Source: Desulfovibrio litoralis DSM 11393 (GTDB lineage Bacteria; Desulfobacterota; Desulfovibrionia; Desulfovibrionales; Desulfovibrionaceae). From it: a DNA stretch of 64,000 bases. Shown here one piece after another: positions 1 through 8,579 of the stretch (position 1 is its first letter; each line of letters begins with the position of its first letter). Location of the stretch: the NCBI RefSeq assembly GCF_900143255.1, contig NZ_FRDI01000003.1:210641-274640 (forward strand), read 5' to 3'. Position numbers and translations under genes: made by a program. Below the pieces are notes generated by a model. The model worked only from the letters and a program-made list of their open reading frames with translations. It had not been told where the DNA came from and ran no database searches.

Positions 1-370
1 TTCCATCAGACGAGTTTACAAACGCATCAAGCAAGCGCTGTTCTTCTTTTTCTTCAATTGCTTTACGCTCTACATCTTCAGAGATTAAACCCAGAGCAAA
101 AAGTTGTTTGTAGTCGTTTTCAGAATGCGATTTAACGTCTTCCAACGATTTAAAAAACAGCTCTGCTTCTTTAGAATTTAAAAGACAATCAGAAGGAGTC
201 AGCAGGTTTTCAGAAAACCCAAAAATTTGTTTAAGAAAAGATTCTGAAAAATTTGGATTGATCCAATAAAGACCAGAATGCTTTATCGCCTGTTCTGATA
301 AAATATTTTGTCCAAACTTTAAAGCCCCCGGAAAAAGAGAAGATATAACAACAAACTCTTTTTTAGACAT
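1..370 (-). CDS. Unknown protein, N-terminal part; gene runs off the window
   Basis: An open minus-strand frame starts at ATG 370-368 and stays open to the first base of the window, giving about 123 residues. A GGAG ribosome site lies at 379-382, eight bases before the start. The visible part is soluble, with no signal peptide or membrane segment; it begins MSKKEFVVISSLFPGALKFG and becomes rich in Glu and Lys near the edge (VERKAIEEKEEQR). I do not recognise the family. It is separated by only about 36 bases from the end of the amino-acid permease gene on the same strand, so it could be co-transcribed with that operon. Confidence 0.7.
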   Translation of the reverse strand, partial: MSKKEFVVISSLFPGALKFGQNILSEQAIKHSGLYWINPNFSESFLKQIFGFSENLLTPSDCLLNSKEAELFFKSLEDVKSHSENDYKQLFALGLISEDVERKAIEEKEEQRLLDAFVNSSDG

Positions 371-406
371 AACCCAAACTCCTAATATATTATAAACACA
401 ACTGTT

Positions 407-1288
407 TTATTTATTGACCCCAAAACCGGGAATATATAAACGCTTTTCCAAATATTCCAAAATTATTCCCGCAATAGTTACCAAAAGAAGGTAGTAAATT
501 CCGGTAATTAAAAAAACTTCCGTAAAATAATAGGTTCTGGCGGCAAAATTCTTTGCTTCGCCCGTTAATTCCATATAGGTCAAAAGGTACGCCAAAGACG
601 AATATTTAATCAAGTAAATTATCTCATTTCCACAACCCGGTAAAGCACGGCGAAAAGCTTGGGGAATAACAATATTCCAAATTGTTGCCAACTTGCTAAA
701 ACCTAAGGCTTCGGCCGCTTTAATTTGCCCTTGTTTAATTGAAATCAAAGCCCCCCTAATATATTCAGAGTGATAAGCCCCGCTACAAAGCACAAAACAT
801 AAAATAGCCGCTTGATAAGGCTCTAAATAAATACCAAAATGTGTAATACCTCGACTCGCAAAATAGTCGCCTATCGGGGTTCCGTTAAACATATGAATTA
901 AAAAAGATAAGTTTGTTAACCCAAAATAAAAGATAAAAAGTTGAACCACCAAAGGAACACCACGAAACACAGCCGTATAAGCATTACAAAAAGCCCTTAA
1001 CCACGGAGAACCAAAAACTCTCGCCGTTCCAAGAGCAACGCCCAATATCAAGCCCAAAACAGCAGAAGGCACTATAATTAAAACACTTTTCAACAATCCA
1101 CGAGTTAAAGTAGGCAAGAGTTCATGATAAATCATATTCCAATATGCTTTATCCACAGAAAAAAAAGATTCAAGACTAGAAAAAATATTAAACTCGGCAA
1201 CTGTATTAAAAGAAACAATATTTTTCAATACACCAAAATAACTTATGAAAAAGTCAAAAAAACTAAAATGCGAATAAACTAAACTCAC
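407..1288 (-). CDS. Amino-acid ABC transporter permease (HisM/GlnP type)
   Basis: Inner-membrane subunit of a polar amino-acid importer. After an N-terminal segment of about 55 residues come several hydrophobic helices and the family's cytoplasmic coupling loop, visible as EYIRGALISIKQGQIKAAEALG. The C-terminus, LEYLEKRLYIPGFG, is typical of HisM/GlnP proteins. The start is GTG and overlaps the stop of the upstream ATPase as GTGA, so the two genes are translationally coupled. It is the last gene of the order binding protein, permease, ATPase, permease. At 293 residues it is longer than most homologues because of the N-terminal extension; a later start near the Met before YHELLPTL is possible. 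The substrate cannot be read from sequence alone. Confidence 0.9.
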   Translation of the reverse strand: MSLVYSHFSFFDFFISYFGVLKNIVSFNTVAEFNIFSSLESFFSVDKAYWNMIYHELLPTLTRGLLKSVLIIVPSAVLGLILGVALGTARVFGSPWLRAFCNAYTAVFRGVPLVVQLFIFYFGLTNLSFLIHMFNGTPIGDYFASRGITHFGIYLEPYQAAILCFVLCSGAYHSEYIRGALISIKQGQIKAAEALGFSKLATIWNIVIPQAFRRALPGCGNEIIYLIKYSSLAYLLTYMELTGEAKNFAARTYYFTEVFLITGIYYLLLVTIAGIILEYLEKRLYIPGFGVNK

Positions 1289-2109
1289 AAAAGTTCCCCT
1301 GTTTCTTTTTCTATTGTCTCTATGACCTTTTCTTCTATCAAATCATTTAAACGACAACAAAAATCTTGAGTTCTGGTATTTGCGTTTGGTGCCAAGAGTT
1401 CAGCAGGCGACCCCTGTTCTATGATCTTTCCTGCTTCCATAAACAAAATTTGGTCTGCTAAGGCACGGGCAAAATCCATTTGGTGCGTTGCCATAATCAT
1501 GGTCATTCCGCCCTTAACCAAGTCTTTAATAACCGCCAAAACTTCACCGACTAATTCAGGGTCAAGCGCACTCGTTGGTTCGTCCAATAAAATTACTTTT
1601 GGGTCCATCGCCAAAGCCCTAGCTATCGCAACCCTTTGTTTTTGTCCGCCTGATAATTCTGCAGGATAACGCATATAAAAACGAGACAAGCCGACTCGTT
1701 CAAGTTCTTCCATCGCTCTATTTTTTGCGGCTGATTTTGAGAAACTCTTTACTTTTATCAAAGCTATGGAAATATTCTCCACCGCAGTCAAATGGTCAAA
1801 CAAATTAAAGTCTTGAAAGATCATGCCTACTTGTTGGCGTAAAAAATAAACTTCACCGCTGTTTTTTAAGTTTATTTTGTTCCCTTCAAGATAAATCTCA
1901 CCGACTTCAGGTACTATTAAATAATTAATACATTGTAATAGTGTACTTTTTCCTGCACCTGACGGACCAATTAAAACTTTAAGTTCACCTTTGTTGATAG
2001 TTAAAGATACATCATCTAAAATTTTACGCTGATTTAAAGTTTTAGTAATATTGGCAACTCTTAATATTTCTTGGCTCATATTTATATCTTTTGAATTAAA
2101 ACTGTTCAT
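1285..2109 (-). CDS. Amino-acid ABC transporter ATP-binding protein (GlnQ/HisP type)
   Basis: Energises the importer encoded around it. All ABC motifs are readable: Walker A GPSGAGKS, Q-loop in GMIFQDFNLF, signature LSGGQKQRVAIARAL, Walker B VILLDEPTS and H-loop MATHQ. At 274 residues it is slightly longer than the usual 240-250 because of short extensions at both ends, the C-terminal one acidic (EEKVIETIEKETG). The ATG at 2109 follows an AAGGTAG ribosome site. An internal Met (MSQEIL) is a possible but less well supported start. It overlaps the next gene by four bases and lies 18 bases after the previous one, so the three transport genes form one operon. Confidence 0.93.
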   Translation of the reverse strand: MNSFNSKDINMSQEILRVANITKTLNQRKILDDVSLTINKGELKVLIGPSGAGKSTLLQCINYLIVPEVGEIYLEGNKINLKNSGEVYFLRQQVGMIFQDFNLFDHLTAVENISIALIKVKSFSKSAAKNRAMEELERVGLSRFYMRYPAELSGGQKQRVAIARALAMDPKVILLDEPTSALDPELVGEVLAVIKDLVKGGMTMIMATHQMDFARALADQILFMEAGKIIEQGSPAELLAPNANTRTQDFCCRLNDLIEEKVIETIEKETGELL

Positions 2110-2127
2110 AACTACCTTTCAAAATAT

Positions 2128-2904
2128 CTAATTAAATCTTAATAAAGTCAGAAATATGTCTTTAGCCAGAATTACTAAATTTATGTCCCAAATAACATAA
2201 ACAACTAAGCCAGCCCAAAGTAATAATAAAATACATAGCAACAACCAACAGGCATAAGAACTCATATGTTCCAAACGACGTAAAAGAGCAACCCCAATCA
2301 AAGTAATAATAAAATAAACAACACCTGCCAAAATGTATATAGGCAGATGTTCTTGAGTTCGAGAAGCTATGGCGTGAGTTTTTGCCATTATTTCAGGGGT
2401 TCCGAGAGCGAAAGCAACAGCCGAGTCTTTCAATAAAATTGAATATTCATTAGTCCAAGAGGGAATGGAAATTCTTAAAGCCTGGGGTAAAATAATAGAC
2501 TTAATCGATTGAAAGTCGCTCATTCCCAAAGCCCGTGCCGCTTTTAGTTGTCCGACCGAAATAGATAACAAAGAACCGCGAAAAATTTGTGATTGATATG
2601 CCGCACTGGTAAAACCCAAGACCAAACAAGAAGATGCCAAATTGGAAAGATTTAGTTCAAACAGAGAAAAAAGTCCGAAATAAAACAAATATAATAGAAT
2701 TAAAACCGGTGTTCCTCGAAAAAACCAAACATATAAACGAATAAAAGGAGAAAGCCATTTTGGACCATAGACGTAAAATATAGCCATAGGCAAGCCTAAT
2801 AAAAAGCCTACACCCAAAGCCACAAAAACAATAATAATCGTATTGATGCTACCGTTTAAAATAGCGGGAAACACGTCTAATAAAAGTTCATACAAGTCAT
2901 ACAT
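2128..2904 (-). CDS. Amino-acid ABC transporter permease (first of two)
   Basis: Second membrane subunit of the importer, paralogous to the protein ending this operon. The coupling loop reads QIFRGSLLSISVGQLKAARALG, followed by the family's ILPQALRISIP segment. Hydrophobic helices span most of the 258 residues, with two extra hydrophobic stretches at the C-terminus (SSYACWLLLCILLLLWAGLV) that most GlnP proteins lack. There is no strong Shine-Dalgarno before the ATG. The gene follows the binding-protein gene after 167 bases that hold an inverted repeat, a spacing that usually allows more binding protein than membrane subunits to be made. Confidence 0.9.
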   Translation of the reverse strand: MYDLYELLLDVFPAILNGSINTIIIVFVALGVGFLLGLPMAIFYVYGPKWLSPFIRLYVWFFRGTPVLILLYLFYFGLFSLFELNLSNLASSCLVLGFTSAAYQSQIFRGSLLSISVGQLKAARALGMSDFQSIKSIILPQALRISIPSWTNEYSILLKDSAVAFALGTPEIMAKTHAIASRTQEHLPIYILAGVVYFIITLIGVALLRRLEHMSSYACWLLLCILLLLWAGLVVYVIWDINLVILAKDIFLTLLRFN

Positions 2905-2987
2905 GCTGTTTAAGGCACAAAACCATTTAAAACGACTGCAAAACTAAGTTCCGCGTGTTTGGTTTTGTCAAGTTAAAGTACAAAGTA

Positions 2988-3020
2988 ATGGGAGCTTACG
3001 CGAGATACATAAACTCCCAT
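2988..3020 (-). other. Intercistronic hairpin between binding-protein and permease genes
   Basis: ATGGGAG (2988-2994) pairs with CTCCCAT (3014-3020) across a 19-base loop; two further pairs are possible after one mismatch. No T-run follows on the minus strand, so it is not a classic terminator. It lies where ABC importer operons often carry an mRNA-stabilising or attenuating hairpin; that role is inferred. Confidence 0.5.
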
Positions 3021-3071
3021 GAAATTAACACATTACAACTAAAAAATAGTATCAAAAAACATTAACTAATC

Positions 3072-3878
3072 TTAGTTGGCTTTTTTTCCGCTAGCCTTAT
3101 TGTCGCTAACCGGGGTAACAACACTTGGTTCTGCATTAAAATATTTTTTGTGCAAAGTTACCCAATAAGGGTCTTCCATTAATAATTCGTAACCTTTATT
3201 AATGGTTTCAAGAAGTTCTTTATCTTCTTTACGAACGGCAACACCAAACTGATCGGAATTTGTGAATTCTCCAATAATTTTTATAGGCTTTTTAGTACGT
3301 TTAATAGCATCTTCGGCAGGAGGGGAATCAATAGCCGCCGCATCAATACGACCGTTTACAACATCTTCGATTGCTAAACCCGGAGAACTATAAAGACGCA
3401 ATTCATAGTTCCAGTTATTTGCCTTAGCATTTTCTTCAAGCCATTTTGCTTCGTTTGTTCCGGCTTGAACACCAAGTTTTTTCTTGCCTGAACGAATATC
3501 ATCAGGAGTTAATTTAGAGTTGTTTTTTACAACAAAATATTTTTTAATGGTGTAATAAGGGTTTGAAAAGTTTACTTTTTCTTTTCTTTCATCAGTAATA
3601 CTCATGCCCGAAGCGACCATATCAATTTTTTTCGCCATCAAACTCGGTACGATTCCGTCCCAATCCATTGGTTTATGAACAACTTTAAAGCCCATTTTGT
3701 CGGCAATCCAGTTCATTGCATCAATATCAAAACCTGTTGCTTGGTCATTTTTTTCTATATAGGCAAAAGGCGGATAGTTCGCATCAATACCGTTAACCAA
3801 CTCTTTTTTCTCAGCAAAAGCCGAAGAGGCAAACGCCATTACTGCCATTACAGACAACAGAACAATCTTTTTCAACAT
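3072..3878 (-). CDS. Periplasmic amino-acid-binding protein of the ABC importer
   Basis: Solute-binding protein of family 3. A signal peptide (MLKKIVLLSVMAVMAFASS, cleavage after AFA) is followed by the ligand-binding start KKELVNGIDANYPPFAY and the family signature GFDIDAMNWIADKMG. KIDMVASGMSITDERKEKVNFSNPYY and the hinge region KKLGVQAGTNEAKWL are typical. The ATG is preceded by AGGAGAAAG. It is the first gene of a four-gene importer operon on the minus strand. The C-terminal tail is Lys-rich. Homologues bind polar or basic amino acids; which one cannot be told from the sequence. Confidence 0.92.
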   Translation of the reverse strand: MLKKIVLLSVMAVMAFASSAFAEKKELVNGIDANYPPFAYIEKNDQATGFDIDAMNWIADKMGFKVVHKPMDWDGIVPSLMAKKIDMVASGMSITDERKEKVNFSNPYYTIKKYFVVKNNSKLTPDDIRSGKKKLGVQAGTNEAKWLEENAKANNWNYELRLYSSPGLAIEDVVNGRIDAAAIDSPPAEDAIKRTKKPIKIIGEFTNSDQFGVAVRKEDKELLETINKGYELLMEDPYWVTLHKKYFNAEPSVVTPVSDNKASGKKAN

Positions 3879-4016
3879 TTCTTTCTCCTAAAATATTTTT
3901 AATAAAAACAACTAAATAGAATAAGCAACTTAAAAACTGTCTACTGTTTATAAGTCTAACAAAAAACTTCTTAAGTCGCAAGGCTATATAATAGAGATAT
4001 ACACAAAAAATGCTAA

Positions 4017-4880
4017 CTAGCTATTTTTGTTGTCGGAATCTGAAGAAGTATTACTATTCAAAGCCTGTGGATAAACCTTTAAATATAAATCGCCGGTATA
4101 TGCTCCGACCTTTTTCCCTAAACCCTTAAGACGTATGGGTTTATCAGGGTTATAATCAGGCGGAAGTACAAGCTCTATGGTTTTAAGTTCCCCTGAAATT
4201 CCTTGACGAATTTGAAAACGCAACTTCTGGCCCGGCAATAAAATAGCCGAAGGAATAAATATGTCTTGAGTATCATCAATTTGGCGTTTAAGCCAGCCTT
4301 TTAAAGCACCAACAACACCCGTTGTTACTTTTCCAACCGGAGTTTTTTCTAAAGCGGCTCCGATATGTTTACGCCCTTTTTCTTCTTTAAGCTGTTGATA
4401 TATTTCTTTAAAAACGCTACGGGCAAAAGGGTCTTTTAAGGTTTGTCTAAAAACTTCTTTTTGTTCGGGAGTTTTAAAAGTACTCGTTTTCGGGCGAGAA
4501 GTGTTTTGATTAGCTGAGCTATTGTTTGCTTGAGTTTTTTGCGTTGCTTGCGTTGAACTATTTTCGCTTTTGGGCTTTGTTCCTTTATTAAAAACCCTAC
4601 CATCACCAAAACGTCTTTTTGCCTCAGCATAAGCCTTGCTGGCATCAGCCCTTGCTTTTTCCGTATCCGCATCAGCCTGTGCAAAGCGGTCTTTCGAGTT
4701 TGTTTTGGTTAAAATAATATAAGCTTCGTTTAAAAGTTGAAAACGACGTGCCATTTCCGGTTTATCCGGGTGTAAATCAGGGTGCATCTCAAACGCTAAG
4801 CGACGATAAGTTTTTTTTACGACTTCCAAACTTGCGTCTTCGCTTAAATTAAATGTAGCAAAAGCTTCTTTGCGATTCAT
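4017..4880 (-). CDS. DnaJ-like (CbpA-type) J-domain protein
   Basis: Predicted cytoplasmic Hsp70 co-chaperone. An N-terminal J domain of about 65 residues contains the HPD motif (FEMHPDLHPDKPEMARRFQ) needed to stimulate DnaK. A low-complexity linker rich in Ser, Thr, Asn and Gln follows (about residues 95-140). The C-terminus has a single DnaJ/CbpA-type substrate-binding half (RLKGLGKKVGAYTGDLYLKV). There is no zinc-finger region, so it is not canonical DnaJ. The ATG is at 4880; the ribosome site is weak. It is last in a minus-strand cluster after the YkgJ-like and CoA-binding genes. dnaK lies 11 kb away on the same strand. Confidence 0.85.
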   Translation of the reverse strand: MNRKEAFATFNLSEDASLEVVKKTYRRLAFEMHPDLHPDKPEMARRFQLLNEAYIILTKTNSKDRFAQADADTEKARADASKAYAEAKRRFGDGRVFNKGTKPKSENSSTQATQKTQANNSSANQNTSRPKTSTFKTPEQKEVFRQTLKDPFARSVFKEIYQQLKEEKGRKHIGAALEKTPVGKVTTGVVGALKGWLKRQIDDTQDIFIPSAILLPGQKLRFQIRQGISGELKTIELVLPPDYNPDKPIRLKGLGKKVGAYTGDLYLKVYPQALNSNTSSDSDNKNS

Positions 4881-4921
4881 TAATGACCAGCCATTTTACT
4901 TAAGATTAACTGTTTATTTTT

Positions 4922-5371
4922 TTAAAAATCGTCCAAACATAAAGCACAGGCATTTTTTTGCCTGTCTTTCGCCAAAAGCCCTTCTTTCAACAACTCTGCC
5001 CTACCTTCTTTCACAAACTCTTCGTGCGTGGCATCTTTGCGAAGCCCCCTACAATAATCTTTTGCGAGTTCAAAACTTTCTTTATCTATCATATTTCCTC
5101 TAAAAAAAGGCCAAGCTCTGCAAATATCGGGGCGGGCAATATGTGCATCGCAACCCACACCTTTTTTAAAAAACACACAAAAACCATCTTCCGCTGTTTT
5201 AATCTTCCACTTAGCATTATGAAATTCGGCATATTTTGATAAAAAAGTTTTTTCATCAAGTCTAAAGTGTTCAGCTATACGCTTTAAGTCTTTTTCAGAC
5301 AAAACAATACCGCCACTACCCTCACAACAAATACCACAGAGTTTACATTCAAAAACGCTACGCTTATCCAA
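4922..5371 (-). CDS. YkgJ-family cysteine-cluster protein
   Basis: Small cytoplasmic protein with the cysteine pattern of the YkgJ family (probable metal or Fe-S ligand): CKLCGICC near the N-terminus, then GFCVFF, GCDAH and RPDICRAWPF, with further cysteines near the C-terminus. Its biochemical role is not established. The start is TTG at 5371, supported by an AGAGG ribosome site seven bases upstream; no ATG lies in a better place. It sits 27 bases after the CoA-binding gene and 41 before the J-domain gene on the same strand. Confidence 0.85.
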   Translation of the reverse strand: MDKRSVFECKLCGICCEGSGGIVLSEKDLKRIAEHFRLDEKTFLSKYAEFHNAKWKIKTAEDGFCVFFKKGVGCDAHIARPDICRAWPFFRGNMIDKESFELAKDYCRGLRKDATHEEFVKEGRAELLKEGLLAKDRQKNACALCLDDF

Positions 5372-5398
5372 TCAAAACCTCTAATTATTATCTTTAAT

Positions 5399-5809
5399 TT
5401 AAGCCAGTAAACGTGCATGGTCGACCATTATACAACTATCTTCCACTACCTTAACACCGTGAGCCGCCAAAAGTTTACCTGCTTCCATATTGCTTATTCC
5501 CTGTTGCATCCAAAAAACTTTTGGTAAAGGCGTTAACCTTAAAGCCTCTTGTGCATGAGCAAGACAATATTCAGACGCACGAAACAAATTAACGATATCA
5601 ATTGGTTCTTGAATTTCATTCAGATTACGATAAGTTTTTAAATCCCAAACATTTTCACGCACGGGGTGCACAGGAAAAACCCTAAACCCCGCTTGAATAA
5701 GATAACGCCCGACGTTATCAACAGGTTGCCCCGCCTTATCTTTAGCACCTATAATTGCAATATTTTTGCTCTGTAAAAACAAATTTTTTAATGTTTCATC
5801 AAACAACAT
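5399..5809 (-). CDS. CoA-binding domain protein (YccU type)
   Basis: A stand-alone Rossmann-type CoA-binding domain of 136 residues, the usual length for the YccU family. The glycine-containing nucleotide loop (NIAIIGAKDKAGQPVDNVGRYL) is at residues 16-38, followed by GFRVFPVHP and the family-typical KVFWMQQGISN and VEDSCIMVDH. The precise reaction is unknown for this family. The ATG is preceded by GAGAG. It appears to be the promoter-proximal gene of a three-gene group, 88 bases downstream of rsmG. Confidence 0.88.
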   Translation of the reverse strand: MLFDETLKNLFLQSKNIAIIGAKDKAGQPVDNVGRYLIQAGFRVFPVHPVRENVWDLKTYRNLNEIQEPIDIVNLFRASEYCLAHAQEALRLTPLPKVFWMQQGISNMEAGKLLAAHGVKVVEDSCIMVDHARLLA

Positions 5810-5897
5810 AAAGCTCTCTCTATTCGTTCTTTAAAAAGAATACAAAAAATCTCGGTTTTAAATTATATACTTTAGTTTATTAAAAGGCAATCAGGAC

Positions 5898-6590
5898 TTA
5901 ATTTAAACTTAACGCCCAGAAATAACGTTTATTTTCTAAAATTTTATATTCAAATTGAGATAATAAAGTCCAACCTTCCAAGCTTTGCCCTGCCGGATCA
6001 TTAGATAAAACGATTACTATTCCGTTTTTTTTCAATTGATTTTTCACCAAATTTAATAACGCTGGGTAAGGCATAAACGCCCGACTCAAAATTAAATCAG
6101 CCTTACGCCCTTTAAAAAAAGTTTCCGCCTTGCCTTTAAATACAAAAGTAGAAGGTAAAGGGCAGGCAGACAAAAAAGCCTGCATAAACAAAACCCGTTT
6201 TGTTCTCGGTTCAATCAAATAATAAGTTCCGTCTTGCCAAAGCATACGCAAAGGGATACCGGGAAGCCCTGCTCCCGCACCTAAGTCCCAAGTTTCAATT
6301 TGTTTTGTTGGCAATATTTTTTGTTTTTGAAGTTCGGAAAGGAAAGTTGCCAGATAAAAACTATCTGTAATTAAATAGCTAAGCATATCTTGCCAGTTAT
6401 TTTTTCCGACTAAGTTTGTTACTTTATTCCAAGCCGACAAAAAGTTAAGATAACTCGCCAGGGCGGTTAACCGTTCAGCTTTTAAAGAAAAACCAAAAGT
6501 TTTGCAAAGTGTATCAAGCTCATTTTTATCAACAAGTTCTTTGATTTCAACACTTTCACTAAAATCAACGTTATCATTTGGTTTAAACAT
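5898..6590 (-). CDS. rsmG: 16S rRNA (guanine-N7)-methyltransferase RsmG
   Basis: Methylates N7 of G527 in 16S rRNA using S-adenosylmethionine. The SAM-binding motif WDLGAGAGLPGIPL is clear, as are the family segments LTALASYLNFLSAWNKVTNL and LSRAFMPYPALLNL. The frame opens three codons earlier with GTG, but ATG at 6590 is preferred because AAAGGTG lies eight bases before it, giving 230 residues. Many bacteria place rsmG beside gidA or parA; here it is divergent from fabD instead. Confidence 0.92.
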   Translation of the reverse strand: MFKPNDNVDFSESVEIKELVDKNELDTLCKTFGFSLKAERLTALASYLNFLSAWNKVTNLVGKNNWQDMLSYLITDSFYLATFLSELQKQKILPTKQIETWDLGAGAGLPGIPLRMLWQDGTYYLIEPRTKRVLFMQAFLSACPLPSTFVFKGKAETFFKGRKADLILSRAFMPYPALLNLVKNQLKKNGIVIVLSNDPAGQSLEGWTLLSQFEYKILENKRYFWALSLN

Positions 6591-6644
6591 TAAAAACACC
6601 TTTATTAAGCTTTATTCTCGAATAATATCATAACACTTAAACTC

Positions 6645-6673
6645 TTGCCTCTTCGTTTACATTGAACTATAAT
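6645..6673 (+). promoter_or_regulatory. Sigma-70 promoter for fabD
   Basis: TTGCCT (6645-6650) and TATAAT (6668-6673) are separated by exactly 17 bases. The -10 matches consensus perfectly. Transcription would start near 6680, about 40 bases before the fabD ATG. Confidence 0.75.
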
Positions 6674-6718
6674 AATATTTCTTTTTTTACAAATTAAAAA
6701 ATACGGAGTTTTACATAA

Positions 6719-7672
6719 ATGACAAAAACAGCTTTAATCTTCGCCGGACAAGGTTCGCAAGAACCCAATATGGGGCGTGAACTTGCCGAAAAATCTACTG
6801 AAATTATGAACTTATGGAAAGAAGCCGAAAAAATCAGTGGAATTGAATTACGCAATATTTATTGGGACGCAAACGCCGAAGAACAAGCCAAAACCCAAAA
6901 TCTTCAACCGGCACTCACTGTTGTAACCTTAGGTCTTTGGCTCTATGGGTCTTCAAAACTAAAACCTTGTTGCACAGCAGGACACAGCCTCGGAGAATAT
7001 AGTGCCTTGGTTGCTTGCGGAGCGTTAAACAGCCAACAAGTTTTACAGCTCGTCAGCCTAAGAGGAAAATTAATGACAGAAGCCGACCCGAGTGGCAAAG
7101 GTGCAATGGCGGCTATCGTAAAATTACCTCAAGCCGAAGTTGAAAACTTGGTTGAACAGGCGAAAACACAAAGCGGAAAATTTATACATATCGCCAACTA
7201 CAATACTCCAATGCAATATGTTGTCAGCGGTGAAAAAGAAGCCGTTGAAGCTATCGGAGAGTTGGCAAAAGCCGCAAAAGGAAGAAGTATTCCGCTCGCA
7301 GTAAGCGGAGCTTTTCATAGCCCATTAATGCAAGAAGCCTCTAACGAACTCAACAAAGCCATTGATAAACTTAGCTTTAATAATGCTAAAATTCCACTTT
7401 GGAGCAACGTTTTAGCACAAGCTCTCACTGATCATGATCAAATAAAAAGTGCTCTAAAAATGCAGATGACCGGACCTGTGCGTTGGATAGACATCATTCA
7501 AAATCAATGGCAATCAGGTGTTACACAGTGGTTGGAATTTGCTCCAAAAGCCGTTTTAAGCAAGATGACAAGCCAAATTTTAGACGCCAAAAACTTAGAG
7601 AATACTAGCTATACCTCTTGTTCTGTCGGTTCAAGCGAAAGTTTGGACGCTTATTTAAAAACAAATCAATAA
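6719..7672 (+). CDS. fabD: Malonyl-CoA:ACP transacylase FabD
   Basis: Transfers malonyl groups from CoA to acyl carrier protein for fatty acid synthesis. The oxyanion/active-site motifs are intact: FAGQGSQ at the N-terminus, GHSLGEYSAL with the nucleophilic Ser, and SGAFHSPLM with the catalytic His. 317 residues is the normal size. A GGAG site lies ten bases before the ATG and a good promoter about 50 bases upstream. No other fab gene is adjacent. The DNA after the stop contains a hairpin before the next gene. Confidence 0.95.
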   Translation: MTKTALIFAGQGSQEPNMGRELAEKSTEIMNLWKEAEKISGIELRNIYWDANAEEQAKTQNLQPALTVVTLGLWLYGSSKLKPCCTAGHSLGEYSALVACGALNSQQVLQLVSLRGKLMTEADPSGKGAMAAIVKLPQAEVENLVEQAKTQSGKFIHIANYNTPMQYVVSGEKEAVEAIGELAKAAKGRSIPLAVSGAFHSPLMQEASNELNKAIDKLSFNNAKIPLWSNVLAQALTDHDQIKSALKMQMTGPVRWIDIIQNQWQSGVTQWLEFAPKAVLSKMTSQILDAKNLENTSYTSCSVGSSESLDAYLKTNQ

Positions 7673-7676
7673 AAAA

Positions 7677-7713
7677 GTGGTTGGGAGTTTATCTTTAAAT
7701 AAGCCCTAACCAC
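7677..7713 (+). terminator. Hairpin after fabD, possible weak terminator
   Basis: GTGGTTGGG (7677-7685) pairs with CCCTAACCAC (7704-7713) with one bulged base. There is no T-run after the stem, so readthrough into the ABC ATPase gene is likely. Confidence 0.4.
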
Positions 7714-7747
7714 AAGTAATTTATAACTTAAAAAATAAGATAAAATT

Positions 7748-8446
7748 ATGCCTACTTTAATCGAAGCAAAAGATATAACACGCACCTTTACTCAGTTTGA
7801 CCATGAAATCACCATTTTAAAAGGCATTAATCTCAATATTGATGCCGGTGAGTTTGTCGCCATTCAAGGAAGTTCCGGGGGCGGAAAATCTACGCTTTTA
7901 CACATACTCGGACTTTTAGACCGTCCAAGTTCAGGCTCTTTGTTTTTAAACGGACAAAACAGCTCAACGCTTTCAGATGATGAACAAAGCCGATTGCGTA
8001 ATAATTTTGTGGGTTTTGTTTTTCAAAACTTTTATCTTATTCCTTATGCCACAGCCTTGGAAAATGTTTTATTACCCGGAATTTATAACTCAAGACCACA
8101 AAAAGAAAGTCTTGAGCGAGCTAAAGATTTATTAGAAAAAGTCGGTCTCGGAGATCGTATGGACTTTAAACCCAACAGACTTTCGGGCGGACAACAACAA
8201 AGAGTCGCTATGGCAAGAGCCTTATTAAATAACCCGCCTCTAATTTTAGCTGATGAACCCACAGGACAACTTGATTCAAAAACCAGTAAAGAAATTTTAC
8301 AACTTTTAAACGATATAAACAAAACCGGAAAAACAATCGTTGTTGTTACTCACGACCCCGAAACCGCCTCTTGGGCAAAAAGACATATTTTTATGGCAGA
8401 CGGTTTGATTACAAAAGATGAAATAAATATCAGAAACTCAGCTTAA
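7748..8446 (+). CDS. ABC transporter ATP-binding protein, LolD/MacB/FtsE type
   Basis: Cytoplasmic ATPase of the LolD-MacB-FtsE group. It has Walker A GSSGGGKST, Q-loop VFQNFYLIP, signature LSGGQQQRVAMARAL, Walker B LILADEPTGQLD and H-loop VVTHD. 232 residues is the standard size. The subgroup usually works with a FtsX-like permease for lipoprotein release, peptide export or cell division, but no such permease is adjacent: fabD lies upstream and murA downstream. The exact role therefore cannot be assigned. The ribosome site is weak. Confidence 0.88.
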   Translation: MPTLIEAKDITRTFTQFDHEITILKGINLNIDAGEFVAIQGSSGGGKSTLLHILGLLDRPSSGSLFLNGQNSSTLSDDEQSRLRNNFVGFVFQNFYLIPYATALENVLLPGIYNSRPQKESLERAKDLLEKVGLGDRMDFKPNRLSGGQQQRVAMARALLNNPPLILADEPTGQLDSKTSKEILQLLNDINKTGKTIVVVTHDPETASWAKRHIFMADGLITKDEINIRNSA

Positions 8447-8493
8447 AAAACCGCTCAGATTATAAAAATCGTAGATTATTTTTTCAGATTTTC

Positions 8494-8522
8494 TTTACAT
8501 CCGGCAAAGAGAATTGCATAAT
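8494..8522 (+). promoter_or_regulatory. Candidate sigma-70 promoter upstream of murA
   Basis: TTTACA (8494-8499), a 17-base spacer, and CATAAT (8517-8522), each one mismatch from consensus. It lies upstream of a repeat element, so the transcript would carry the whole element as a 5' leader of murA. Confidence 0.5.
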
Positions 8523-8579
8523 AAGAAAGTATAAAATATTTTTTCGTTAATAACTTTAATTTATTCAATATAATATTTA

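Noticed and set aside
1421..1669. Plus-strand frame inside the amino-acid ATPase gene
   Set aside because: Antisense shadow in a strongly conserved gene.
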